A stretch of DNA of 13,614 nt from Baffinella frigidus (GCA_026770585.1 MU646778.1:270039-283652); one strand, 5' to 3'; shown: positions 5,983 through 12,895, counted from the first letter of the stretch. Program-made: numbers and translations. Notes: generated from the sequence alone by a model not told the origin.

Positions 5983-6080
5983 CCCTACACCCTACACCCT
6001 ACACCCTACACCCTACACCCTACACCCTACACCCTACACCCTACACCCTACACCCTACACCCTACACCCTACACCCTAAA
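5983..6080 (+). repeat. (CCCTACA)13 plus CCCTAAA array
   Basis: Fourteen contiguous heptamers, thirteen perfect CCCTACA and a last unit CCCTAAA, in the intron between exons E and F. The perfect homogeneity implies recent expansion. The orientation is the same as the arrays at 1, 2804 and 4248. Confidence 0.95.
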
Positions 6081-6144
6081 GTGAGGCAGAGCTAGGTGCC
6101 CTCAACGCGGGGCGTGACGGCAGGTTCTACAGTATGTCCTTCTT

Positions 6145-6316
6145 GCTCTGCCTCAGTCAAATTGGTCTCATCATTTGACGAGACCAGAAGTTGATTTCCC
6201 TGGTGTGTGGTATGAATGTGTTGACGTTTGGTGCAAACTGAGAAAATGGAAACTGAGAAAATGATGAGACCGTGCAAACTGAGGAAATGCTGAGACTGAT
6301 TTGACTGAGGCAGAGC
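6145..6316. repeat. Inverted repeat in the exon E-F intron
   Basis: Outer arms 6145-6162 and 6299-6316 (GCTCTGCCTCAGTCAAAT and its inverse) are perfect over 18 bases; inner arms 6164-6176 and 6259-6271 are perfect over 13 (GGTCTCATCATTT). Between them are tandem AAACTGAGAAAATG words. TGAGGCAGAGCTAG, part of the right end, also occurs at 6082 directly after the heptamer array. Probably a foldback element. Confidence 0.85.
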
Positions 6317-6552
6317 TAGTCCTTTCAAAGCTGTCTGGTGTGTACCGTGTCCAGGGCTGCAACCATTTATTATCCACGGACATATCAGGAGTTTTATTTT
6401 GATAAATAGCATCATTTCGTAAGATAGCATCATTGCATGCCTAAAATAGCATATACACCCTTATCTTCGGCGTCGGAAGCCTAAGATAGCGGGACATAAT
6501 CTGGCGTATTCCGAAATTGAATTCAAACCCGTGAGGTGATGATTGCCGGCAG

Positions 6553-6637
6553 ATTCGGATGACGACGACGAGCAGACAGGAATCAAACGGAGGATCGAGG
6601 AGCTCGAGTGCGCCTTCAAAGAGTCGATGCATGCCGA
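6553..6637 (+). CDS. Gene 1 exon F: acidic then helical segment
   Basis: Acceptor TTGCCGGCAG. The exon opens with two bases that complete the G from exon E, then reads SDDDDEQTGIKRRIEELECA and FKESMHA. The DDDD run, then KRRIEELE with heptad-like spacing, suggests a short charged helix. I favour the donor GA|GTACGT at 6638 because its phase matches the next candidate exon at 9474 (GA+T, Asp). The frame also stays open to a TGA at 6852-6854, through TERLQRRHLATRQHKGVRE and then the antisense introner copy, so this could be the terminal exon. Confidence 0.6.
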
Positions 6638-6703
6638 GTACGTCCACCTGCCCACAGAGAGATTGCAGCGGCGTCACTTAGCCACACGTCAGCACAAGGG
6701 CGT

Positions 6704-6836
6704 CAGAGAGATTGATAATTTATTGCCAAACAACCAGCGTCAGCGCCGCACATGCTCGACGCATTGTGCCACTTACTGTACCCCGTGTCGGCCGCTCATA
6801 CCAGCATTTTCCGGATGGGTTCTAACTCCACCTCCT
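6704..6836 (-). repeat. Introner-like element, copy 5 (antisense, in or beside exon F)
   Basis: Near full-length copy read on the minus strand, from AGGAGGTGGAGTTAGAA at 6836 down to CAATCTCTCTG at 6704, with GGGGTACAGTAAGTGGCAC in the centre. No target duplication is visible. It is open in the exon F frame, adding about 45 artificial-looking residues before TGA at 6852. That is either an exonised repeat or simply intron sequence. Confidence 0.85.
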
Positions 6837-6854
6837 ACCCAGACTGGAATATGA

Positions 6855-7190
6855 TTGCGATAAGGTGGGGGGAACCAGGGACTATCCCTTAAGTGGCCAG
6901 CAGGTTCATAGGCCCTACCGTAGGGCCCTAGGACCTACCTAGGACCTACCTTCATAGGCCCTACCGTAGGGCCCTAGGACCTACCTGCCCATGATTAGAC
7001 TACCCCTCGCACCAGCACCTGGCGTGTACAGGGAAACCTCGTGTCAAGGGTTACTTCGCTAATAAGAAAACGCACACCCCCTAGGACCCTACAGTAGGAC
7101 CTCCCCCTAGGACCCTACAGCAGGACCACCCACTATGACCCTACAGTAGGACCCCCTTCTAGGACCCTACAGTAGGACCCCCCCCTAGGA
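6855..7190. repeat. Palindromic CCTAGG/GGGCCC-rich repeats, no gene
   Basis: Contains a partial TATCCCTTAAGTGGC foldback end (6883), two direct copies of TTCATAGGCCCTACCGTAGG (starting 6905 and 6951) and a run of CCCCTAGGACCCTACAGTAGG units (7079-7200). The latter are the interior of the TA-flanked MITE family. No exon was found. Confidence 0.7.
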
Positions 7191-7197
7191 CCCTACA

Positions 7198-8560
7198 GCA
7201 TGACTATGGGGGTCCTGGGGAACGGGGGGCGTTTTATTATGAGCGAGGTACCTGTACTATAACCCGTAACTTAATAATACCGTGTATAGGGTTATGTCAC
7301 GTGTACAAGGGTACCTCTCTCATACGAACAGAGGGTTACCTCGCTCATAAGAAACAGGGCTGCCTCGCTCATAAGAAGGGGGGGGGGAGGGCTTTTCGTA
7401 TGAGCGAGGTACCTTGTACAAGGATATCTTGTGAACAGGGTTGCATCGCTAATAAAAACCGAGGGTTACCTTGCTCATACGAAACAGGGGTACCTCGTGC
7501 ATAAGACATTTGGGTGGGGGGGGGTATTTTCGTATGAGCGAGGTACTTTGTACAGGGATATCTCGTGTACAGGGTTACCTCGCTCATAAGAAAACGCACC
7601 CCCTCTCTGACCCTACAGTAGGACTATAGGGGTCCGGGGGGAGGGGGGGCGTTTTATTATGAGCGAGGTACCTTTACAATAACCCGTAACTTAATAATAT
7701 CGTGTATAGGGTTAAATCTCGTGTACTGGGTTACCTCTCTCATACGAGCAGAGGGTTACCTCGCTCATAAGAAGGGGGGGGGGGGGCTTTTCGTATGAGC
7801 GAGGTGCCTCGCACAGGGATGTCTTGTGTACAGGGTTGCCTCCCGCATAAGAAAACGGGGTTACCTCGCTCATGGAAACAGGGTTACCTCACTCATAAGA
7901 AATGATGTGGGGGGGGTCGGTTTCGTATGAGCGAGGTACCTTGCCCAGGGATGTCTTGCGTACAGGGTTACCCCCCGCATAAGAAAAAAGGCTTCTACAC
8001 GGATATCTCGTGTACAGGGTTACCTCGCTCATAAGAAAACGCTCCTCCCCTAGGAACCTACAATAGGACTATAGGGGTCCGGGGGGAGGGGGGGCGTTTT
8101 TTTGTGAGCGAGGTACCTTTACAATAACCCGTAACTTAATAATACCGTGTATAGGGTTAAATCTCGTGTACTGGGTTACCTCTCTCATACGAACAGAGGA
8201 TTACCTCGCTCATAAGAAACAGGGCTGCCTCGCTCATAAGAAGGGGGGGGCGGGGCTTTTCGTATGAGCGAGGTACCTTGTACAGGGATATCTTGTGACC
8301 AGGGTTACATCGCTAATAAGAACCGAGGGTTACCTTGCTCATACGAAACAGGGGTACCTCGCGCATAAGAAATTTGGTTGGGGGGGGGTGTTTTCGTATG
8401 AGCGAGGTACCTTGCACAGGGATGTCTTGTGTACAGGGTTACCTCCCGCATAAGAAAAAAGGCTTGTTCATGGATATCCTGTGCACACGGATACCTCTCT
8501 ATGAAGAAAACGCTCCCCCCTGAGACCCTACTGTAGGATTACGGGGGTCCTGGGGGGGTG
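7198..8560. repeat. Higher-order tandem array of MITE-derived units
   Basis: Three large units share the order: GACTATRGGGGTCC, GCGTTTTATTATGAGCGAGGTACC, ATAACCCGTAACTTAATAAT, GTGTATAGGGTTA, then alternating TTACCTCGCTCATAAGAA and TTTTCGTATGAGCGAGGT. The AACTTAATAAT marker lies near 7268, 7689 and 8131, so the period is about 421 and 442 bases. A fourth, truncated unit begins near 8535. Poly-G runs of 8-14 sit at fixed places. All the short ORFs here are made of this repeat. Confidence 0.85.
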
Positions 8561-8584
8561 GGCGTCTCTTATGAGCGAGGTACC

Positions 8585-8706
8585 TGTACAGGGGTACCTC
8601 GCTCATAAGAAACCGCCCCCCCCTAGGACCCTACAGTAGAACTATGTGTAGGGCCCTATGGTGGCTCTAGGGGGGTTGGCGTTTCTTTTGAGCGAGGTAC
8701 CTGTAC
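8585..8706. mobile_element. TA-flanked MITE, solitary palindrome
   Basis: Left end TACAGGGGTACCTCGCTCAT and right end GAGCGAGGTACCTGTA are inverse, with AAGAAACCGCCCC...GGCGTTTCTTTT continuing the arms and CCTAGGACCCTACAG at the centre. Each end is preceded or followed by TA, as expected for Tc1/mariner or pogo-type targets (established for those superfamilies). No transposase. Confidence 0.8.
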
Positions 8707-8857
8707 ACGCACCCGTAACTCAACAATACGGACAGGAGTCGACCCCTTCGTGTTCGGAATCTGGTACCAGAGGGGTCTCTCAATATCGCGATTAGTCAAC
8801 CCTATGGTACTAAATTAAGACCACGACGATCGACCGACCCTCAAGGAAGGGTGGTGT

Positions 8858-8961
8858 TATCCCTTAAGTGACTAGTAGGCTCATACGCCCTACCGTAGGG
8901 CCCTAGGTCCTGCCTGGGGCTTCCACGGGCGATTATTCGCCCGTTGGTCACTTACGGGATA
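8858..8961. mobile_element. Foldback element with internal perfect hairpin
   Basis: Ends TATCCCTTAAGTGAC and GTCACTTACGGGATA are inverse with one mismatch. The interior holds CCCTACCGTAGGGCCCTAGG and a perfect 8-bp hairpin, ACGGGCGA-TTAT-TCGCCCGT (8925-8944). Same family as 5451-5554. A related, less regular copy follows at 8969-9070 (TATCCCTTAAGG ... CCTACTGGCCACGTAAG). Confidence 0.75.
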
Positions 8962-9113
8962 GGCGAGATATCCCTGTATCCCTTAAGGTCGAATTCGACC
9001 CCAGAGAGGTCCGTAGGGCCCTAGGCAGGTTCTAGGTCCCTACCGTATGAGCCTACTGGCCACGTAAGTGCCATAGGTCCTTGATGAAAGTTTGAACCCT
9101 GAAATGCTCAGAA

Positions 9114-9233
9114 TACAGGGTACCTCGCTCTTAAGAAACCGCCCCCCCCTTGGACCCTACAGTAGGCCTATGCCTAGGGCCCTATGGTGGTCCTAGGGGG
9201 GTGGGCCTTTCTCATGAGCGAGGTACCTCTGTA
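9114..9233. mobile_element. TA-flanked MITE, solitary palindrome
   Basis: Left TACAGGGTACCTCGCTCTTA, right ATGAGCGAGGTACCTCTGTA, again with AAGAAACCGCCCC and its inverse inside, and a central CCTAGGGCCCTATGG palindrome. 120 bp, close in length to the copies at 8585 and 9536. It lies in the long intron between exons F and G. Confidence 0.8.
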
Positions 9234-9257
9234 GATGCGCATGTAGCAAAGTGGGAG

Positions 9258-9448
9258 CCACTCGAGAATGCTAGAGGGGCCTATTTATATGTGGGGTTGT
9301 AGATATTTGTACCAGGATAAGTTATTCCAACTTCGTGACTGGCCAATGTATGGCTAGTAACGTGACCAATCAACGAAAGTTACTACACAAATGCCCACTT
9401 TTCAAAGCACCCTGTTTTAAAATAGGCCCCGCTAGCGTTCTCGTGTGG
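9258..9448. mobile_element. Complete CCACnCGAG MITE, 191 bp
   Basis: The left end CCACTCGAGAATGCTAGAGG and the inverse of the right end, CCACACGAGAACGCTAGCGG, match at 17 of 20 positions, and the match continues through GGCC. Part of its interior (TTGTACCAGGATAAGTTATT and neighbours) is the reverse complement of the interior of the copy at 1418-1598, so the two copies lie in opposite orientation. It ends 25 bases before the acceptor of exon G. Confidence 0.8.
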
Positions 9449-9473
9449 AGTACTGAGCGACGCGTGTGCGCAG

Positions 9474-9515
9474 TGAGGATCTGTTCGCGGCGTCCCAGGC
9501 GGAGAACCCAGCAAG
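9474..9515 (+). CDS. Gene 1 exon G (candidate)
   Basis: GTGTGCGCAG precedes and GCAAG|GTGACG follows. It is 42 bases in phase 2 on both sides, reading EDLFAASQAENPA. The leading T completes GA from exon F to Asp; the trailing AG takes the T of exon H to give Ser. The exon is short but composition and phase fit both neighbours. It requires splicing over 2.8 kb of repeats, which is the main doubt. It could instead belong to a separate gene starting nearby. Confidence 0.45.
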
Positions 9516-9535
9516 GTGACGTGCTCCTGCGGGCC

Positions 9536-9656
9536 TACAGGGGTACCTCGCCCATAAGAAAGGCTCACCCCCCTAGGACCACCATAGGGCCCTAGGCATG
9601 GTCCTACTGTAGGGTCCTAGGGGGGGGCGCTTTCTTATGAGCGAGGTACCCCTGTA
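9536..9656. mobile_element. TA-flanked MITE inside the exon G-H intron
   Basis: 121 bp: TACAGGGGTACCTCGCCCAT on the left and the inverse ATGAGCGAGGTACCCCTGTA on the right, one mismatch over 20. The candidate intron 9516-9679 is 164 bases; without the element it would be about 43. This copy has the cleanest termini in the window. Confidence 0.85.
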
Positions 9657-9679
9657 CACGCCTTCTCTGGCTGGTCCAG

Positions 9680-9729
9680 TGTGAGCCTTGGTCGGACAGG
9701 TGATGAGCCTCAATGGTTGACTAATGAAG
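9680..9729 (+). CDS. Gene 1 exon H (candidate)
   Basis: Acceptor GGCTGGTCCAG and an excellent donor AAG|GTAAGT. It reads VSLGRTGDEPQWLTNE in 16 codons plus one base at each side. The phase fits exon G before (AG+T) and exon I after (G+AA, Glu). A second acceptor, GGACAG at 9699, would give a shorter exon in the same frame, but that start would not match exon G's phase. Confidence 0.5.
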
Positions 9730-9855
9730 GTAAGTTCTTTCTCGCTTGTGTGTCGGGCCTTGGCCGGCGCGGCCTCTCCCCTCCCAAGCGGGGTCACATC
9801 TGGTAGCGAAAGTCGTTCCGGGGCTCTGTTTCCCGGAACGATCAACGGATGGCAG

Positions 9856-9953
9856 AAAAAACGGCGGGCGGAGCGCTCGCGAAGCGGCACACTGGGGCTG
9901 AGGAGGAAAACGAGTCCGGAGGCAGCTGCGCAGCGCCGTCTGGGCGGAGTCGC
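9856..9953 (+). CDS. Gene 1 exon I (candidate, 3' end uncertain)
   Basis: After a 126-base intron ending GGATGGCAG, the frame reads KTAGGALAKRHTGAEEENES and then GGSCAAPSGRSR. It keeps the phase of exon H and has an acidic/basic composition like the rest of gene 1. I stop at SR|GTGCGA because beyond it the frame becomes repeat-like (YRGTSRIR from the half MITE at 10040) and then runs antisense through the last exon of gene 2 to a TGA at 10164-10166. A true terminal exon or stop codon was not identified. Confidence 0.4.
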
Positions 9954-10037
9954 GTGCGACGGTCTCTCTATGTTTACACGTGTATTGCAACAGCCAGCAG
10001 CGTCATCGTTTTGCGACTCGATGCAGCCCTGTCGAGC

Positions 10038-10085
10038 TACAGGGGTACCTCGCGCATAAGAACGCGCCCCCCCCCTCCTAGGACC
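10038..10085 (+). mobile_element. Half copy of the TA-flanked MITE
   Basis: TA then CAGGGGTACCTCGCGCATAA, AGAACGCGCCCCCC and CCTAGGACCAAC. The other arm is missing. It ends 9 bases from the stop codon of gene 2 (on the other strand), so it lies in the 3' end region of that gene and between the two convergent genes. Confidence 0.75.
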
Positions 10086-10093
10086 AACACAAG

Positions 10094-10249
10094 TCACGCC
10101 GTGCGCGCCTTCTTCTTCTTCTTGGAGTTGGAGACCATGCGCACGAGGTTGTCGTCGTTGATGTAGCAGTACTCTTCGGAGAACATGTGGGTGTCGAGGT
10201 CCTTGGGCTTCTTCCCCCTCTTGGGCGCCAGGCCGACATCGCGCCAAAC
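10094..10249 (-). CDS. Gene 2 last exon: lysine-rich C-terminus
   Basis: On the minus strand, CCTTTCCCCCCAG precedes GTT TGG and the frame runs 51 codons to TGA. It reads VWRDVGLAPKRGKKPKDLDT, HMFSEEYCYINDDNLVRMVS and NSKKKKKARTA. Third positions are almost all G or C, so the frame is convincing. KRGKKPK and the final KKKKKAR look like nuclear-localisation or nucleic-acid-binding basic patches (inference). The family is not recognised. The intron before it carries an introner-like element inserted right at the acceptor. The antisense + frame here, rich in runs of Phe, is a shadow. Confidence 0.8.
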   Translation of the reverse strand, partial: VWRDVGLAPKRGKKPKDLDTHMFSEEYCYINDDNLVRMVSNSKKKKKARTA

Positions 10250-10407
10250 CTGGGGGGAAAGGGGTAGGAGGTGGAGTTAGAATCCATCCGGAAAATGCTC
10301 GTATGAGCGGCCGACACGGGGTACAAGTGGCACAATGCGTCGAGCATGTGCGGCGCTGATGCTGGTTGTTTGGCAATAAATTATCGATCTCTCTCTGGGG
10401 GGAAAGG
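10250..10407 (+). repeat. Introner-like element copy 6 with target-site duplication
   Basis: The element (about 10263-10394, AGGAGGTGGAGTTAGAA to GATCTCTCTCT) is bracketed by two exact copies of CTGGGGGGAAAGG, at 10250-10262 and 10395-10407. It is antisense to gene 2. On the gene 2 strand the repeat reads CCTTTCCCCCCAG, which is the 3' splice site of the last exon: insertion at the acceptor duplicated it and left the exon untouched. Confidence 0.9.
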
Positions 10408-10688
10408 CGAGGTTAATTAAGTTGACCAGCGAAACGCGATCCGAGAGCAAAAATGATTTCTCTGCAGTCCTTTCTACGGAAGGGCGTGTCGGTGGGCTAT
10501 GTTGGGAGCATTTAAAACCTAAAGGACCTGAAGGACCAACACGAAGGGGCCCAACCCATTGAGCCATTCCGCGCCGTATCCCCTTTATCTCATCCCCTGG
10601 CGAGCGTAGCCTGGGGGTTCCAATGGGCAAGTTTCTGAGAATTTCGAGGGCGGCAACTTTGCAAGAGGGACCCCCAGGTGATGCTCAC

Positions 10689-10703
10689 CAGGTCAACATG
10701 TTC
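10689..10703 (-). CDS. Gene 2 candidate 15-nt microexon
   Basis: Five codons (EHVDL) between CCTATTTTGTGTAG and a strong donor, CTG|GTGAGC. It is phase 0 on both sides and joins the last exon as EHVDL-VWRDVGLAP. It is needed because the frame of the exon upstream (10850-10779) otherwise meets the TAG at 10706-10704. The alternative is that the whole 10850-10689 block is a single exon with a frameshift, the +1 frame reading RFQSYLSPWREAVVFAGVPK. Confidence 0.35.
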
Positions 10704-10778
10704 CTACACAAAATAGGTCGCTTGGGCACACCCGCAAACACGACCGCTTCGCGCCAGGGGGAGAGGTAGGACTGGAAC

Positions 10779-10850
10779 CTCATAGACGGGGTCCGTGATG
10801 TGTTTGGGAGGAAAGCTCATCGAATTTTTCCACCAGATCTTGAAGACGTC
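10779..10850 (-). CDS. Gene 2 exon 3
   Basis: Follows a long CT-rich tract and GGTGGCAG. Twenty-four codons in phase 0: DVFKIWWKNSMSFPPKHITD then PVYE, ending at GAG|GTTCCA. Trp-Trp, the FPPKH turn and the good codon composition make it more protein-like than the other two frames, one of which stops within 11 codons. The donor is mediocre, so the exon could extend. Confidence 0.5.
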
Positions 10851-10853
10851 CTG

Positions 10854-10906
10854 CCACCAGAGAGAGAAAGAGAGGGAGAGAGAGAGAGAGAGAGAGAAAG
10901 AGAGTT
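10854..10906 (-). repeat. CT/GA microsatellite forming a polypyrimidine tract
   Basis: On the gene 2 strand this is a run of (CT)n with a few TTT and CCC interruptions, ending 8 bases before the AG of exon 3. It therefore supplies the pyrimidine tract of that acceptor. Length variation here could change splicing strength. Confidence 0.85.
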
Positions 10907-11125
10907 AGTTTTCGAACCGCGCACAGTTGAAGGTTCTTCTGCGCCCGTATTTCCCCAAACACCACGCCAGGTTGATCGAGGGAAACCTACACCTTATCCG
11001 CGTCAGATCTGGTGTGGATGTCTTCAGGTTTCCGGGCTTTTCCCTTGAAAGATGTCAAAAGTGGATGTTTCGTGTTCCATATGGCAACCGGGTTTCGTGA
11101 AAAGAGAGGGCGCAACCGTGACCAC

Positions 11126-11751
11126 CATGCTCTCCAGAGCCTTCAGCAGCGTGCGGCGGGCTCTCTCCTCCACGCGTATCGTGTCGACGCCCATGACGGA
11201 CTTGGCGTTGCTGCTGCGGACCACAGTCACACCAGGAGTAGAGTGGAAAACTCGCATGGTCTGCACCGCCCGCCGCACCCGTGTGTCCTTCAGCCGGCCG
11301 GCATCCTCCTCCAAGCGCTCGGCAATGGCCTCCTTGATATGCACCACCTCCTGCTGGAACGTCACCTCCTCCCCAGAATCCCCGTGCTGCTCATCCCCCA
11401 CGGCCGACATACTGAGAGGGCGCTTGGACCCGACAGGCTCCTCCTCCTCCTCCGTGGGCATGCCGGCGCTGTCGGCGGGCGGCGAAAATTTAGAATCCTC
11501 CCCTCCCTCCTGCTTGAAGACGATGGCCCCCTCTGTGATGAAGGGAGCGGTCAACTCCTCCAGCGCCCAAACGATGTGCTCACCAGCCCCATTTTGACGC
11601 AGAAGCTGCCCCAGATTCGCCACAAGAGTCGCAAGCTGCTCCTCCTCCACTCCACCACCGATCTGCGACGGTATCGCGATGCGCTGCGCCAGATCCCCCC
11701 TGTATGCCCCAAACCCCTCCAGGTCCCCCACCGGATCCCAGTCATCCTCCC
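11126..11751 (-). CDS. Gene 2 exon 2: long acidic and helical exon
   Basis: Preceded on the minus strand by TTTTTTTGGCGAGCAG. It begins with two bases that complete the G from exon 1 and encodes about 208 residues. In order: EDDWDPVGD; a helical stretch near residues 62-95 (EEEQLATLVANLGQLLRQ, HIVWALEELTAPF); a disordered acidic segment with TEEEEEPVGSKRP near 125-137; a charged, possibly coiled-coil stretch near 153-190 (EVTFQQEVVHIKEAIAERLE); a Val/Arg-rich end with RVEERARRTLLKALESM. I end it at ATG|GTGGTC (phase 0); ACG|GTTGCG at 11117 is an alternative, and without splicing the frame stops at TGA 11024-11026. No known family; the SKRP and later KRGKKPK patches hint at a nuclear protein. 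Confidence 0.75.
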
Positions 11752-11954
11752 CTGCTCGCCAAAAAAAGGTCAAATTTCGGTCAAATCGACTGTGTCCTTT
11801 AATTCGACCCAAAACGCCAAAAGTTAACTTTTCTGAAGGGATTTGTCAACTTTTGGCGAACCGTTGCGATCTGGTCTCATCAAATTGATGCGAAACCTCT
11901 TTAATAAATTCAGTATTCAGTAATCAGTAAGGAGTGTGCGAAATCAGCGTGTGT

Positions 11955-11956
11955 GT

Positions 11957-12005
<49 letters not shown>

Positions 12006-12063
12006 GAGAGAGGGAGAGAGAGAGGGAGAGAAGGAGAGAGAGAGGGAGAGGGAGAGAGAGAGT

Positions 12064-12114
<51 letters not shown>

Positions 12115-12136
12115 CGAGAGAGAGAGAGAGAGAGAA
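11955..12136 (-). repeat. GA/CT microsatellite in gene 2 intron 1
   Basis: About 180 bases of (GA)n on +, (CT)n on the gene strand, with scattered GGGAG and AAAG interruptions. The apparent Ser-Leu repeat proteins on the minus strand here are translation artefacts. Intron 1 is 782 bases (12533-11752). Confidence 0.95.
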
Positions 12137-12533
12137 GCTCTCGCTGAGAGCCTCTCCACTCTACAACTAAATGCGACCGGATGCAAACAATGATTACTCT
12201 GACAATCCTTTCTATCAAGGGCAGGGAGTCAAAACCTGAAGGACCAAAAAGACGCGAAGGGGGGATGCGGGGGGCAGAGAGACGCATCAACAAAGGTGAG
12301 ATAGCGGCTGGTGAGGTGGGAGTGAGATGCGATGTGAGTGTCCCACAAAAAAAACCACGAGAAAACCCCCGAAATGCGCACAATGCCATCAATCAATCTC
12401 TGAAAGCTCACAGAGTGCATCCTTGTCACGAAAGCTCCACGTGTGTTTGCCAAAATTTAGTACCAACCCAACCTTTTGTATCCTCTCGTCCAAGGTCCAC
12501 GCATCCCGTCTGCAAAGGTCAAACGGCTCATAC

Positions 12534-12609
12534 CTTGGCTCGGAAGCGCTCCCTCCCAATCATCGATCGCGCCCTCCGAAGTGACATTCCCCCCCATCGA
12601 CGCCCACAT
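12534..12609 (-). CDS. Gene 2 exon 1 with likely start codon
   Basis: ATG at 12609-12607, in frame with a TGA a few codons upstream, so translation can start here. Twenty-five codons plus one base: MWASMGGNVTSEGAIDDWEG then ALPSQ, ending CCAAG|GTATGAG, a good donor. The leftover G joins GG of exon 2 (Gly), giving ALPSQ-G-EDDWDPVG. Just upstream is CGATTGCAG, so the 5' untranslated region may have its own 58-base intron (12669-12612, AAG|GTGGTT). The peptide is acidic and has no signal sequence or transit-peptide look. Confidence 0.65.
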
Positions 12610-12746
12610 CCCTGCAATCGATCATCATGGTTACCATCAACAAGGACAATGATTAGACAATAGAACCACCTTGCAAGTAAACTAACACGCTACCTCTCCA
12701 GAATCATCACAACCACGTCCAATGAGGGGCGGCGAGTGATGTTCGC

Positions 12747-12806
12747 GGGGCATGCATTGGGCGTGTGTGCTGTTGGAAGGGGCGTGTATTGGGCGTGTGT
12801 GGTGTT
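12747..12806 (+). repeat. Two copies of a 28-base direct repeat
   Basis: GGGGCATGCATTGGGCGTGT... (12747-12774) and GGGGCGTGTATTGGGCGTGT... (12779-12806) differ at a few positions. They lie in the probable 5' leader of gene 2, between the TATA box and the first exon. Confidence 0.8.
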
Positions 12807-12887
12807 CAATTTCTGGTGCAGCGTCACCTTGCAGCCGTGTCACTGAGCGTGCCGGGTAATGGAATTCGGTGCCGAGTTCTCGCTGAG

Positions 12888-12895
12888 CTTTTATA
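12888..12895 (-). promoter_or_regulatory. Candidate TATA box of gene 2
   Basis: TATAAAAG on the minus strand (CCTATAAAAGCTC). It lies about 280 bases upstream of the ATG at 12609, with transcription expected some 30 bases downstream, near 12860. A TATA match alone is weak evidence, but its position and strand suit gene 2. Confidence 0.4.

Noticed and set aside
6573-6850. CAGACAGGAAT and CAGACTGGAAT as a target duplication around copy 5
   Set aside because: The left word lies about 130 bases from the element's edge, so it cannot be the flanking duplication; probably chance.
7301-8523. Several short ORFs with repeated SEVPC and LAHKK peptides
   Set aside because: They are the MITE terminal repeats read in frame; no splice or start context.
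7198-8560. CRISPR array
   Set aside because: Repeats alternate in orientation and are irregular in spacing, and the spacers are themselves repeats. There are no cas genes and the context is eukaryotic.
9573-10376. 267-codon minus-strand ORF
   Set aside because: It runs through the TA-flanked MITEs, the wrong frame of gene 2's last exon and the introner-like element, so its peptides are repeat-derived.
11012-11827. 271-codon + strand ORF opposite the long gene 2 exon
   Set aside because: It mirrors the minus-strand exon. The minus frame has splice sites with matching phase and protein-like composition; the + frame is His/Leu/Pro-rich shadow.
11910-12392. Long minus-strand ORFs made of Ser-Leu repeats
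   Set aside because: They are translations of the (CT)n microsatellite in an intron; the flanking parts have no coding character.
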